Assembly: GCA_022606425.2 (NCBI GenBank)
Contig: JAHDVF020000240.1
Coordinates: 682,001-746,000 of the forward strand
DNA: 64,000 bases
Source of the DNA: Lepidostoma basale
Lineage: Eukaryota > Arthropoda > Insecta > Trichoptera > Lepidostomatidae
Direction: 5' to 3'
The translations under genes and the position numbers were made by a program. This document shows, piece by piece, positions 1-10,619 of this stretch. The first letter of the stretch is position 1, and each line of letters starts with the position of its first letter. Under the pieces are notes generated by a model. The model did not search any database. It was not told the origin of the DNA and saw only the letters and a program-made list of their open reading frames with translations.

Positions 1-74
1 TATATGTAAGTAAGATCTAAAATATAACCATATAACCCAATTGGGTTTTAAAAATTAAAAAAAAAAAAAAAGTC

Positions 75-345
75 GTTTCCCCGCAGGTGTAGGCATAGAG
101 GATGGACCGACATACTGCTCTGTCCTGACATACCTCTCTAGTTTCCTCTACAATCATACATCGTAACATTCGCTCTCGTCGATTTTTCCTACTTCGAATG
201 TGGCCGCCTTTTAATATTTGATTAATTTGGTCATGCCATGCTTGCCTTGGTCTTCCACGGCCTCTCTTTCCACTCACACTGCTTGTATACAACATTTTAA
301 CCATTCTTCTCTCGTCCATTCGTTCCATATGTCAAAACGATCTCA
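75..345 (-). mobile_element. Family A LINE, 3' fragment (RT C-terminus)
   Basis: The minus frame reads RWFGH-type sequence degraded to MERMDERRMVK, then GRGRPRQAWHDQINQILK, HIRSRKNRR and a terminal CGET. These blocks recur in every family A copy in this window. The frame matches the C-terminal tail of an RTE-like reverse transcriptase and lacks the catalytic palm. The copy is 5' truncated and substituted. Confidence 0.75.
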
Positions 346-479
346 GGGATCCTTTTTTTATTTTACTTATAATGCAATTATCTGCCTAATATGCCTAAAT
401 AAAATTATGAAGAAAAATCAATTTCTCATACATTTTGTATGGAAAGGCTTTTTTAATGATTTGAAATAAACGCTTGCCT

Positions 480-991
480 CAAACCATCGACTCTGTGATG
501 CTATGTGTTATTCGCCATGATGATCAACAAATCACAAGGCCAATCCTTGGGTGTTTGTGGCCTAAATCTAGAAAATGAATGTTTCTCTCACGGTCCATTG
601 TGCGTAGTATCACGTGTCCGCAAACCATCCGCTTTGTTCGTTCTCTCACCTGACAACAAAACAAAAAATGTCGTATATCACAAGGTGCTTCAATGAAGGT
701 AATCGACCCGAGTGCAACCCATCTATTAAATATAATAATTTAACAGAAAGTAGTCCAACAATGCTACGCGAATCATTTCGATTCGCTTCAATAAAGTAAA
801 TCCGTAGCTGCCGCCACGTGAATTATGTTACATTCATTTCAATGTAATTTTCATTATGATTTTTGCACATTTATTGAAGCTAATTCATTTTAAGTTTTCG
901 TTTTAAATTAATAAATAACTGAATTTAATTCAGCTAATAAGTTAACACAACATTGATTCTGAGGCGGTACGGAGTTCGCCGGGTTAGCTAG
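480..991 (+). mobile_element. Helitron 3' part with helicase C-terminus
   Basis: The frame at 505-693 reads LFAMMINKSQGQSLGVCGL, then SRVRKPSALFV and NKTKNVVYHKVLQ before a stop. This is the C-terminal end of the Pif1-like helicase of Rep/Hel proteins; AMTINKSQGQ and SRV are the conserved helicase blocks. About 290 bases downstream a GC-rich stretch ends in GGTTAGCTAGT at 981-992, which fits the CTAG end of a Helitron followed by a host T. The Rep domain and the rest of the helicase are missing, so it is a dead 3' remnant. Confidence 0.75.
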
Positions 992-1680
992 TTTTTAATA
1001 TTATGCAGTCCAGGAGAAATAATTACTAATTAAATTTCATGGAAAATTGTTTACGACTCTATTATATTATTGTACATTCATTTTTATTCCACTTGTTTTA
1101 ATTCTGACCGGTTTCAGCAGTTCGCCGCCATCTGCTTTGATCAGTATGTGATGAAATTAAATATGTTTTTATATAAAATTTTATCATATAACATTAGCAT
1201 TACTTTCGCAAAGTATTTAATGGAACAATCAATCGATAACCTGGTATCTCGATTAGTAATCATTCGATAGTATTCTCGTCTGATTCGCAGTCCGCCTGAC
1301 GTCACGCGGTTGGTACCTGCCCGGCCGCTTTTCCGGACAATTGAAGAAGGTCACTACAATCCCAAATAGACCGTAATGTTTGCAATCGTCACTATGCCGC
1401 AGGCGATTGAATTACCTACTAATGGCTCATTTGGGACTTGAACGTCTGCAATTTTTCAGTCAGAACATGTTTTATTTATACCGAATGACTGTCTTTTTGG
1501 ACTACTTGCGAACCCGCCATTATACTTAATTTTCTGTCCCATTTGCCTCAAATGCCAGAATATATGTCAGAAGATGTTGTTTACAATGTTTAAAAACAAT
1601 TTTTCAATATGTATCCGCAACACGTTGTGGCGAATGTAGAAGTAAAAGAAAGAAAAGTTTTTACAAAATATCAATAAATA
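992..1680. other. AT-rich stretch without recognised gene
   Basis: No coding frame or repeat boundary was recognised here except one degenerate hammerhead-like motif at 1106-1144. A short GC-rich patch lies near 1290-1340 without interpretable structure. Confidence 0.4.
1106..1144 (-). ncRNA. Degenerate hammerhead-like motif
   Basis: On the minus strand CTGATCA is followed by one extra base, a 5-bp stem AGCAG/CTGCT, then GAAA and the self-complementary ACCGGT ending in C. The order and spacing fit a minimal hammerhead ribozyme, but the invariant G of the CUGANGA core (position 8) is C. It is probably inactive. The sequence before it resembles the copies at 25516 and 30413. Confidence 0.4.
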
Positions 1681-1927
1681 TTGTTCACAGTTTCAACCCT
1701 AGGATTTGGTTTGCAGCAAAGTCTTCAGTCTCGTCTTTCACTGCGCTCAATCTTCTGACGCAGCTAATACAATTCGATACATGTAATAGGCACTGAGACG
1801 AGATATGCTGAAGAGGGTTCAGAAAAAAAATCTGAGGTATCTCTAAATGAGAGAGTTTGGAAGCTGTCCGTGGTTCTATCCCACGGCATTTCTTTTGGAA
1901 ATTTCGAGAACTCGGCCGTGCCGGAGA

Positions 1928-2176
1928 CAGTGGCGGTACTCCCATAGAAACCCGAAAGCCCGGCTTGCGTAAGAAATTTTGAATCAATACCTCTTCTGGC
2001 TTACAGAGGTTCAACAATTGTGGCTATTCTTCTTTACGTCTGATGGGAACATTGTTGGAAGGTGATTTGGTGGGTTGTTGGTTTATAGGGGGCATGATTA
2101 CTTAGATTTGGGGGGTTTGATTAAAAATTTCTTGCGCAAGCCGGGTTTTCGGGCTTCTATGGGAGTACCCTCACTG
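1928..2176. mobile_element. hAT-type MITE, 249 bp
   Basis: The element starts CAGTGGCGGTACTCCCATAG and ends with the near-complement, closing in CACTG. The flanks GCCGGAGA and GCTGGAGG look like a mutated 8-bp target duplication. The same element occurs at 17432-17901 and 48843-49037. It has no coding capacity. Confidence 0.7.
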
Positions 2177-2335
2177 GCTGGAGGATGTTAGTCTTTTTGT
2201 CCCTGATAGATATTTTCGACAGCACAAATTGTTTAACCTACCGGCCGCCAGAACCAACTTGACTCTGTTGACACCGATTGAAAAAAGAACAACTAGTCTG
2301 CTCGGAGATCGACGTATTTTACATTATTTTACGCA

Positions 2336-2705
2336 TATGGCGTCGAAGCAAGGGCAGACACAGTAAGGACCAAACAAGTTTTGAGGACCAAAATGAAGAC
2401 ACTGAGGACGATAGCAGGCAAGACACTGAGAGATCGCGTGAGGTACACCAGAATAAGAGAGATATGTGAGGTTGAGGATATTATAAGATAGAGCAGACAG
2501 CAAAAAAAGGACTGGTACGGTCATGTTCAAAGAATGGACACCACCAGACTCCCCTATATGGCATTGCATAATCGGCCTCATGGGATTGTCCTCGTGGAAG
2601 ACCTCCTAAAAGATGGAAGGACGGCTGAAAATCTACCTCACAGGAGGAGCCACACTTTCGAGAACAGACCACATAGGTCTACAACAAGGAAGAAAGAGAA
2701 GACTT
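2336..2705 (+). mobile_element. Family D LINE, RT C-terminal fragment
   Basis: The frame, broken by stops, matches GVEARADTVRTKQVLRT, then TLRDRVR.TRIREICEVED, RDWYGHVQRMD and GRPPKRWKD in the other D copies. It ends at a purine-rich tail and sits inside family F. The 5' end is truncated. Confidence 0.65.
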
Positions 2706-2904
2706 TCAGAAGACAAATTCTCTTAACTTTAGATAGTATCTTGTCTTCCTAATCTCGAACCATCCATCTCGCATGTGTGCCTGGTAGTATATAGTATATT
2801 ATTTTACCTGTTATTAATATAAACCTTAAACATTAATTTTGTTTGTAATGTCTGTTGAGAAAATCAACTTATTTAATTTGAGTATCATCGTTCACTTGTT
2901 TCGG

Positions 2905-3060
2905 AGATTTCCGCCGGGCGGAATCTCATGGCGCACAATATGGCAAATCCATTTGTCTTGCCTCTTTGAGATGGTTCTACCTCCCTCCTCTGATTCTACT
3001 TAGTACCTCGTCGTTCGTGATGTGGTCTCCAAGAAATTACAATTGGGCTCGCCTCTCTGA
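2905..3060 (-). mobile_element. Decayed RTE-like LINE fragment (family B type)
   Basis: The stretch GTTCGTGATGTGGTCTCC, followed by AAGAAATT, corresponds on the minus strand to WRDHITNEEV of family B. Only short blocks survive. Confidence 0.4.
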
Positions 3061-3439
3061 AATGGATTTGACAAGTCAATTAATATTCAGGATTATCCAG
3101 GTATTATCGTGTTTCGCGATACTGTAAACGTAAAATACAAGACACGACCACGTTGCTGAAAGTAGGTAACAGTATTAATTACACTTTTCGCAAGAAGTCT
3201 AGAGATTGGATTTTCTTCGAACAAGAGAAAATTAGTACCTGCGCTACCTTTTATGGTTGCGCAAGGTTGGTAGTGATTTTTAAGTAGGCATTTTGCATTG
3301 TACAACACTCAGAGCAAGATGTCATTGTATGTAAATGAAGAACTCTCTCGTTTATGAAACGCTTTTTACCGTGACATTGTTACATTGCAAATAGTATCAA
3401 ATTGAAATTTATTTATTTAGCCAGATAGAAATTACATGT

Positions 3440-3884
3440 CAACTTAAAACTAAGGCAGAGGATGTTAAGGTGTTATGTGTGGTTTATTCTGTTATATGGG
3501 TGTGAGACATGGACATTAAAAGTAAATACAATGAACCGGTTAGAGGCATTTGAAATGTGGCTTCACCGAAGAATGTTCAGGATCCCATGGACAGACAGAG
3601 TGACGAACACAGAAGTCCTGAATCGTTCAGGAGTAAATAGAGAGCTGCTGACATTGATAAAAGTCCGCAAGATTTCGTATCTGGGTCACGTTCTACGAGG
3701 AGAAAAATATCGCCTGCTGCATCTAATTTTAAAGGGAAAAATAGAGGGCCGCAGGGAGAAGGCAGATCTCTTGGCTGCGCAATGCGAGGGAATGGACGGG
3801 AATCGGAACTGTGGAGGAGCTATTCCGAACAGCGCAGGATAGGGAAGAGTTTATCAGAGTGATCGCCAACGTCGGGGGGACCTG
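3440..3884 (+). mobile_element. Family C LINE, RT C-terminal fragment
   Basis: The frame reads FILLYGCETWTLKVNTMNRL, then EAFEMWLHRRMFRIPWTDRV, NTEVLNR, SYLGHVLRG and GKIEGRR. This is the C-terminal tail typical of RTE-type endonuclease-reverse transcriptases. After about 3755 the family frame shifts by one and continues as TAQDREEFIRVIANVGGT to a stop at 3884. The palm and endonuclease are missing. Confidence 0.7.
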
Positions 3885-3953
3885 ACAGGGCACTTGAAAT
3901 TACGTATTAATATATATGAAAAACGATAGTTTTCAAGGAGTTTTATTATAATA

Positions 3954-5239
3954 TTAGGTCCTTACATATGAAATTGGCGTTTTGCCGTACTGGCAACTTT
4001 GATCTCAAATATCTTCTCTTTGGTTAGGAATTCCAAATTCAAATTTATACAGCTATTTACTCAAGTATTTGTGTTTCGAAAATTATAATTCATTTGTTTT
4101 TTCCTCAATTGTTTTTTTCTTTGCGTCACTCAGTTTACAAAATGGAAAACTTGAAATATCGCGTTATTTACGAGTACGAGTTCCACCGTGGCACCAGTGC
4201 TGCAGAAACGGCTCGAAGGATTAATGATGTGTATGGCGACGGTGCCGCAAAAGAAAACACAGTGCGTTTTTGGTTCCAACGTTTTCGTTCTGGAAATTTC
4301 GACCTGCAGAACAAGCCCCGTGGACGGCCGGAGACCAAAGTTGATAATGAAGAATTGAAGGCTATTGTGGAAGCGGATCCATCGCAAACCACGTCCGAGT
4401 TAGCTGCAGGCTGCGGTGTTAGTGATAAAACTGTTTTAATCCACTTGAAGCAAATTGGGAAGGTGAAAAAGCTTGAAAGGTGGGTACCTCACGAATTGAG
4501 TGAAGCAAATCAACAAACGCGCGTTGACTGCTGCGTTGCATTACTCAACCGGCACAATAATGAAGGGATTTTGAATCGAATCATTACCTGTGATGAAAAG
4601 TGGATCCTGTATGATAATCGGAAGCGCTCATCGCAATGGCTGAACCCTGCCGAACCAGCCAAACCATGCCCCAAGCGAAAATTGACTCCAAAAAAGTTAC
4701 TTGTGAGCGTTTGGTGGACTAGTGCTGGTGTCGTTCACTACAGCTTTCTTAAATCTGGCCAGACGATTACGGCAGATGTCTATTGTCAGCAACTGCAAAC
4801 CATGATGGAAAAGCTAGCTGCTAAACAACCGAGGCTGGTTAATCGCTCTAGGCCACTGCTGCTTCATGATAACGCTAGACCACACACTGCACAACAGACG
4901 GCTACCAAATTAGAAGAGCTTCAATTGGAATGTCTAAGACATCCACCGTACTCTCCGGACCTTGCCCCAACAGATTGCTATTTTTTTCGAAATTTGGATA
5001 ACTTCTTGCAAGGGAAAAAATTCAACTCCGATGGGGCAGTCCAAACCGACTTTAAAGATTTTAATGATTCCTGTCCGAATGGTTTTTTTAGTAAAGGGAT
5101 CGATGAACTACCTATGAGATGGCAAAAATGCATAGATATCAATGGTACATACTTTGATTAAATAAATATATTATATTTAAAAAAAATCAACTTTATGTTC
5201 CTCCCATACAAAACGCCAATTTCATATGTAAGGACCTAA
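3954..5239 (+). mobile_element. Complete mariner transposon, 1286 bp
   Basis: The terminal inverted repeats at 3954-3984 and 5209-5239 are 31 bp and identical, beginning TTAGGTCCTTACATATG. The element is flanked by TA at 3952-3953 and 5240-5241. The pre-insertion sequence can be read from the opposite arm of the host palindrome (5341-5356), which has a single TA at that place. Length and TIRs fit the mariner family; the subfamily is probably cecropia-like. It carries one open transposase frame. Confidence 0.92.
4142..5161 (+). CDS. Mariner transposase (DD34D), apparently intact
   Basis: The product cuts and pastes its own element at TA dinucleotides in the nucleus. The frame is 339 codons from ATG at 4142, the usual length for mariner; an in-frame ATG at 4094 would add 16 residues and is less likely because family members start MEN near this point. 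Residues 1-110 hold the paired helix-turn-helix region, with an RGRPETKVDNEEL linker. The WVPHEL signature is present, as are the catalytic aspartates in TCDEKW, LHDNARPHT and YSPDLAPTDC. The last motif has C where Y is usual. No frameshift or internal stop is seen. No host gene is fused to it. Confidence 0.92.
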   Translation: MENLKYRVIYEYEFHRGTSAAETARRINDVYGDGAAKENTVRFWFQRFRSGNFDLQNKPRGRPETKVDNEELKAIVEADPSQTTSELAAGCGVSDKTVLIHLKQIGKVKKLERWVPHELSEANQQTRVDCCVALLNRHNNEGILNRIITCDEKWILYDNRKRSSQWLNPAEPAKPCPKRKLTPKKLLVSVWWTSAGVVHYSFLKSGQTITADVYCQQLQTMMEKLAAKQPRLVNRSRPLLLHDNARPHTAQQTATKLEELQLECLRHPPYSPDLAPTDCYFFRNLDNFLQGKKFNSDGAVQTDFKDFNDSCPNGFFSKGIDELPMRWQKCIDINGTYFD

Positions 5240-5489
5240 TATTTATGTGTGACATGTTTCGCCCTTCTAAGACATTATCAAATGTGATGGGCATTATCAA
5301 ATGATAATCCCTTAGAACGGCGAAACATGTCATACATAAATATTATAGTAAAACTCCTTGAAAACTATCGTTTTTTCATACATATTAATAATTAAATATG
5401 GAGTTTTACATCATTGTTCAAGAAACAATAAATAAGAAATTACATACATAAATATTTAAGTCCTCCATTTGGAATAATTCATCGACATT

Positions 5490-5640
5490 ACAACGCACAA
5501 GTACAATGAGACTGAAACTACTTCCCAATATTTGGAGTATATTTATTTTGAACATTTTTTCATCAATATGAAATATGTCGATCTCTGAAGCGATCACATT
5601 CAGCTTTTGCACAAACACAAGATTAATAGTATAACTTTCA
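5490..5640 (-). mobile_element. Family F LINE remnant
   Basis: The minus frame reads KLNVIASEIDIFHIDEKMFK, then NILQILG, matching the SEIDVFHISEGTFRGQILSTL block of family F. A decayed GAAACATGTC block lies just downstream at 5670-5685. Confidence 0.5.
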
Positions 5641-6183
5641 AATTTTTACACAGAAGAAAGATGAGTACCACCCGAAACATGTCTGTGAAGGGTGTAATAA
5701 ATTGTTCAGAAAATTCGATAATTTTATGAATTCGCAACGCAATATGTTATACTAAAATAGACATTTAAATTTCACTCTGTCGACCACCACAACAATATAT
5801 CCGAATATTCATAAATTAAATGTCAACTCGGTTAAAAAAATATTCACATTACATAAAAACACTATAATTTTGCTTTAAAAAACACAAGTCAAAAGAACTT
5901 TTTGCTCTTTCATAATCGATATCTGGGTGGCCAGAGGATGTTTACCAAATGTGGAATTGAATGCCATCGTTTGATGATAATTTTTACGAATTGTCATTAT
6001 CTGAATTATACACAAATGACTATTATTTTGTGTCATTGAATACAAGTATGTACATAATGTAATCAATACTCGAGTAATGTTTTTTAAACAGCTGCAAGGA
6101 TTCAAAAGTATTACTTAATGTGTGATCTCTAAGAAATGAATAAGTAAAAGTACTAATGTGTAAGTAAATCTGTATATGATAAG
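5640..6183. other. AT-rich stretch without recognised gene
   Basis: Nothing coding was recognised. TACTCGAGTA occurs at 6067-6076, a symmetrical relative of the octamer TACTCGTA discussed under findings. Confidence 0.35.
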
Positions 6184-6612
6184 ATGAAGCTAGAGAGTTA
6201 TGTCAGGATAGAGTAGTGTGGCGGTCAATTCTCTCTTTCCCCTTTCGGGGAAACGGCGTGAAGGTTTGTTGTTGTTGTGCAAATGCAAATATAAGTGAAT
6301 GCGGTACGAATGAAAGTGTTTTGAACAAAATAATGAAAACACCATTAAGATGGTTTGAAAACATAGAAATAATGAATGAAGAAATGTAAACGAAACAAAA
6401 AATAGGGGAAGACCGAAAAAAACATAGCATGATCTAATCATTCAAATATTAAATGTCGATCACGTGAGAAATCGACGTGCGTGCATGACACAATGTATGA
6501 ATGTTGAGGATCCAGAGAAGTACGAGTATATCAGGGAGGAACAGAGTAGCGGTCCATTTTTTCTCCCTACCCCTTCGGAGAGACGGCGTCATGGTAGGCT
6601 GGTTAGTTTAGT
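6184..6612 (+). mobile_element. Two adjacent family A LINE 3' ends
   Basis: A first 3' end spans 6184-6285 and closes in (GTT)n. A second copy at 6290-6612 starts at the NECGTNESVLNKIMK block and runs to CGGCGTCATGGTAGGCTGG. Both frames contain stops. The second copy carries an inserted CGAGTA at 6523-6528 compared with the family sequence. Confidence 0.7.
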
Positions 6613-6867
6613 TTTCTTAATTTGATGCTAAACGGTAAAGTCATAATAGAAAAAATATTCGGGTATAAAAATGTACTTGTAATCTCTTCAAGGTTATATT
6701 AATGTTGGTCCGATGTTTATATCGAAAGGTTGCAGACCGAAACACGTAGAATGTGCAAAAGAAATATAGTCCTAAAACAACCCTAGAAGTCTTTCTATCC
6801 AAAAAAATCGTTAGAATGAGTTAAAGAAAATTCGATGTCTAATTGCACTGTAAATTTATTATCTTTA

Positions 6868-7178
6868 TATATATAATTCTTCTGTACGGGCGTATGTAGT
6901 TGAACTCCTTCTAAACGGCTGGACCAATTTTGATGAAATTTTTAGTGTGTGTTTGAATAGGTCCCTTGATGGTTTAGACTCACAATTGGACCCGGTAGGT
7001 GACCGTTAAACCTTTTAGGAAGTTCGTATATAATTGACCTGAGAATATTTCATAGTTATGTTTGTTTACCATAGATGGCGCTAATGTCGAATTCTGTGGT
7101 ATTTTGATTATGTATCTAGCCAGCTCATAGCAGGCAAGTCAACGTTCGGGCAGAACAACGTCTTTTGGGTCCGCTAGT
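6868..7178 (+). mobile_element. Non-autonomous Helitron-like element
   Basis: The stretch contains the words CTTCTAAACGGCTGGACCAA and TTTTGATGAAATTTTTAGTG, and ends GGGTCCGCTAGTAT. A CTAG 3' end followed by T after a GC-rich patch fits a Helitron. The 5' boundary is uncertain and no protein is encoded. Confidence 0.5.
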
Positions 7179-7189
7179 ATTCGAAAATA

Positions 7190-7680
7190 ATAGCATCAAA
7201 TAATATAGACCTAAAACTGAGAATACTCCTCATCAAGACCTATGTATGGAGTATCTTGATGTACGGCTGCGAGACATGGTGCCTATCCGAAAGAGATAAA
7301 CGGAGACTAGAGGCTTTTGAGATGTGGTCCTATAGAAGACTATTAGAAATTTCCTGGAGAGACCACATTACAAATGAGGAGGTTCTCCAAAGAATCGAAG
7401 GAGGAAGGCACCTGCTCAGGACCTTGTCCGAAAGGCGTGCAAGATGGATCGGCCATGTAATACGTCAAAAAGGTCTCTTGCATGCCATAATGGAGGGTAT
7501 AACCGAGGGGACAAACTCTAGGGGACGCCCACGCCGAGAGTACTTGGATGACCGTGCGCTGTTCATCATATGCAGATTTCAAAAGAGCCGCACAAGACAG
7601 GGAAGAATGGAAGAGAATAATAGAAGAAATTGCTGCAAACCAATCCCAGGATTGAAACTTTCTAACTAGTATTAGAATAT
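7190..7680 (+). mobile_element. Family B LINE, RT C-terminal fragment
   Basis: The frame reads MMYGCETWCLSERDKRRLEA, then FEMWSYRRLLEISWRDHITN, EEVLQRIEGGRHLL, RARWIGHVIRQ and NSRGRPRREYL. The end is shifted by one base and would read QDREEWKRIIEEIAANQSQD. It is an RTE-like C-terminal tail, 5' truncated. Minus-strand copies lie at 14862 and 24632. Confidence 0.75.
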
Positions 7681-8060
7681 AGAAGGTATTCTTCTCTTTT
7701 TCAAACATTTTATATTATAATATTATAAGATGTATTCTTTTTAATCATTTATACATTTCTTGCATTTCATGTCCCAAGGATTGTAGCATTTTTTTTCTAT
7801 CATTTTGTATCTCCGGTTAATCTTGCTAAACCGAGAGTGAAGATACAGAGTCAACTAATCTAAGAAATCATAACTCATTCTTCTCGAACGGCGCGGCGAT
7901 CGAATCCACCAATTGCCTTCAGAAGCCGCCTAGTGACGACACACTTCCTTTGATGGTTGTTTTGACACAATAGTCGAATCTTTGCAGTTGCATCATCTTA
8001 ACAGCTTCAAGAGAAAAGTCATTAAGCCATAAAACGATTAATATTTTAGCTATCCAAAAA
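7680..8060. other. Unassigned stretch
   Basis: No frame, tandem repeat or element end was recognised between the family B and family A copies. Confidence 0.3.
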
Positions 8061-8061
8061 A

Positions 8062-8588
8062 TATAGAATGACAGTGCACAATGGTGTTCTTCTACCGACC
8101 CTTATGTATGTAAGCGAAGCATGGAACTGGCAAAAGAAGGATGAAAGTAGAATAAATGCAGTGGAAATGAGATATCTTAGACGAATGTGTGGATACTATG
8201 TGTATTAGAGAGTGTCGAATGAAAATATAATAAATGAATGCGGGGCGAATGATGGTGTTATGAACAAAATAATGAAAGGGTCGGTAAGATGGTTTGGAGA
8301 CATGGAAAAATGAATGAAGACAGAATAGTGAAGAAAGTATATCTAACTATCTCTCTCGACGTGAACGGAGCTAGAAATAGAGAAAGGTCAAGGAAAACGT
8401 GACACGATCAAATCAATCAAATTAAATGTCGGTCACATAAAGAGTTGGAGAAACCGACGTGCGTGCGGGCCACGATGTATGAATGTAGAAAAATCGAGAG
8501 AAGTGTGGTATAGCGAGAAAGAACGGTGTGGTGGACAGTTTCTTTCGGCCTACGACTCTTGGGAGACGGCGTGATGATTAGTTAGTTA
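8062..8588 (+). mobile_element. Family A LINE, longer 3' copy
   Basis: It starts further 5' than most copies: MTVHNGVLLPTLMYVSEAWN, then WQKKDESRINAVEMR, and after a stop ANDGVMNKIMKGSVRWFG. It ends GGCGTGATGATTAGTTAG. Several stops and frameshifts make it a pseudogene. Confidence 0.75.
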
Positions 8589-8599
8589 GAAGAGAAGAG

Positions 8600-8790
8600 G
8601 GAAAAATTGAAACAATAATCGTATTTTGGTCCCCAGTCCCTCTGACGTTAACAATCGCATTGGAGAAAGCCTCTTCAGCCGAGCGAAACAGCTCCTTAAT
8701 TCCAAGGCCAATCCCTTCTCTTATGTTTTGGACTAACGACTGCTCGTCTTTTGTCGATTCCATGATGCCCCGTGTCGATAATAACTTAAA
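8600..8790 (-). mobile_element. Family C LINE 3' remnant
   Basis: The minus frame KELFRSAEEAFSNAIVNVRG matches the FRTAQDREEFIRVIANVGG end of family C at 3800-3884. The short open frame here is therefore a retroelement tail, not a host gene. Confidence 0.5.
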
Positions 8791-8799
8791 TTCCGTAGA

Positions 8800-9220
8800 T
8801 AATTCAAATTAAATTAATAATATTGTTATTATTTTTCCATGAAAAACGATTGTATTTACTCAAAGCGTATATAACTAACTGTTTTAAATCTAAATTATCA
8901 ATTGGTTATTTTACAGAATGTATTGAACTCCTATCGAATAACCACAAAAATAACTAGGACTATTCCAAGTATTCCTTTGGATATAGTCGCCAATTCTGAG
9001 TTCTTCTTTACCTCATTCTTCCGTTCTTGTACATTAGCTGCTAGTTCTTATTACGAAGCTTCGTCAGAGTAAAAGCATTTCATTAGCTTTCATTAATTTG
9101 AATAAATATAATTATACTTTGTATTACAACACTTTTTATTTTCACTGAACTTGGGCATGTTTCGGTTACAAGTAAGCTTTATCAATGTATACAATTTTAA
9201 CAATCAAATAAAACAAAGCG
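8800..9220. other. AT-rich stretch
   Basis: No gene was recognised. A GGGCATGTTTCGG block near 9150 resembles the 3' half of the hammerhead-like motifs but has no core. Confidence 0.3.
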
Positions 9221-9388
9221 CTCGATATGTTCCCGTTACATCTCTCCTCTCCTCAATCCTAATTATAACCCATCCACTCGATATGTCCCCGTTACATCTC
9301 TCCTCTCCTCAATCCTAATTATACCCCTTCCACTCGATATGTTCCCGTTACATCTCCCCTCTCCTCAATCCTAATTATACCCCTTCCA
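9221..9388. repeat. Three tandem copies of a 56-bp unit
   Basis: CTCGATATGTTCCCGTTACA starts units at 9221, 9277 and 9333. The units differ at a few bases only, such as TTCCC or TCCCC. The strand is pyrimidine-rich (TCTCTCCTCTCCTC) and no frame crosses the array. Confidence 0.9.
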
Positions 9389-9835
9389 CTTTTATATTAT
9401 ACATAACTCAATCACTGAAGGCGATTATGGAAGAAGAAAAAAAGGTTTCATTAATATTGTAAGAGTTCTACGATTCTTTGCTAACATTGCATATCTGGGG
9501 ATGAACTGATTTGCGCTCACGTGTGTACTATGCGCGTTTAAATTCTGTCGGATGCTTTAATAAATGTATACATTGTTGCACTCCTGCACAGACAGACTTC
9601 GTACAGAAAATTCTGTTAAAGGCTTTACGTTCTTACTTAATTATTCCAATTATTCGGGGTCATAACTTTACACATAAAACAAATCCATTGGCGAAATACG
9701 AGTATGTGCACTATTTGGACGTTGCGAAATAACTATCAAATTACGAGGTACTTTTAAATTTTAAAACCAAACTGTTATATAACTTGATACAATATTTAGG
9801 GATAATGCTTTTTTAAATTTTTTAAATCAATATTA

Positions 9836-10452
9836 TGCGAAGAAAAGAGGATGCAGTCATCGCGATCCCCAAAAAGTATGCTGGAGAAGAAGACCGATTG
9901 GACGACCAAGGCTACGATGAGAGGATGAAGTTATGAAAGATGCAGCGAAATTGCTATGAGTGTCCAGTTAGAGATTCGAAGCAGAGGACACGAGGAGTTG
10001 GAGGCGAGGACTAATGGCAGTCAAAGCCGCAAGGGCTGTAAGGTCATCGAGGAAGAAAAAGAATATTCATTTTTTTTAAATCACTCCAATACGTCTGAAG
10101 AATCTGGTCTGGAAGAACAAGCACATGCGTATCGACAGCAAGATCAGAATTTATAAAACATGCGTGCAACCTGTCATGACGTATGCTGTAGAGACGCGGG
10201 CCGACACTGTGCGAACCAAGTGACTACTAAGAACATCGGAGATAAAGGTCCTAAGATCAATTACTGGAAAAACTCTCCGAGATCGTTTCCGCAACGTAGA
10301 CATAAGAAAATATTGCGAAATAGAGGATATACAGAAGAAGATACTGGAGGGACCTTCTCTTTTCGCCACATCGATTAAAGTGTGGCAGTACATTATTTCT
10401 GCCTACCCTCTCGGGAGACGGCGTGATGGTTAGTTAGTTAGTTAGTTAGTTA
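9836..10452 (+). mobile_element. Composite of LINE 3' fragments (families G, D-like, A)
   Basis: Positions 9836-9990 read, with shifts, like the GRPRLRWEDEV end of family G. Positions 10125-10378 read MRIDSKIRIYKTCVQPVMTY, then AVETRADTVRTK and, after a stop, TSEIKVLRSITGKTLRDRFR, a D-like reverse transcriptase tail. From 10378 the sequence is a family A 3' end with a (GTTA)n tail. Three families are therefore joined within 600 bases. Confidence 0.6.
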
Positions 10453-10619
10453 TAAATTATTTTTTTAACTATTTTATTTACTTTCGTATAGTGATAATTA
10501 TTTTCAACTTTACTCCTAAAACATAGTGATGCGTTGCGAGGCCTTAGTTAAGTACTTTCGAAAAATCTATATTTAAAAAAATAGTACGATCATCGGAAAC
10601 TAAACCTATCTAAAATCGC

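Larger units (their letters stand above)
1795..2885 (+). mobile_element. Family F LINE 3' end, broken by two insertions
   Basis: Family F pieces run 1795-1927, 2177-2335 and 2706-2885. They read VQKKNLRYL, then LEDVSLFVPDRYFRQ, then SEIDVF, and after the second insertion TFRRQILLTLDSILSS and a stop. The same blocks are uninterrupted at 62690-62978 and, on the minus strand, at 19852-20372. An hAT MITE (1928-2176) and a family D LINE fragment (2336-2705) interrupt it. It is a non-LTR reverse transcriptase C-terminus of unsettled clade. Confidence 0.65.
3905..5433. mobile_element. Palindromic element split by a mariner (family P)
   Basis: The arm at 3905-3951, continued at 5240-5285, is the inverted complement of the arm at about 5292-5389. 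Without the mariner the two arms form a palindrome near 200 bp. Each arm holds a GCGAAACATGTC-type block, a decayed hammerhead 3' half. The outer flank TATGGAGTTTTACATCATTG (5399-5418) recurs at 37045 and 57995 beside related palindromes. No coding sequence. Confidence 0.7.

Noticed and set aside
4130..4392. Two overlapping minus frames inside the mariner
   Set aside because: They are antisense shadows of the transposase frame.
5256..5330. Counting the family P arms as functional hammerheads
   Set aside because: They keep GCGAAACATGTC, but the core reads TTGATAA or ATGATAA with two changes and stem II does not pair.
8578..8763. 61-codon minus frame as a small gene
   Set aside because: EELFRSAEEAFSNAIVNVRG matches the end of family C reverse transcriptases.
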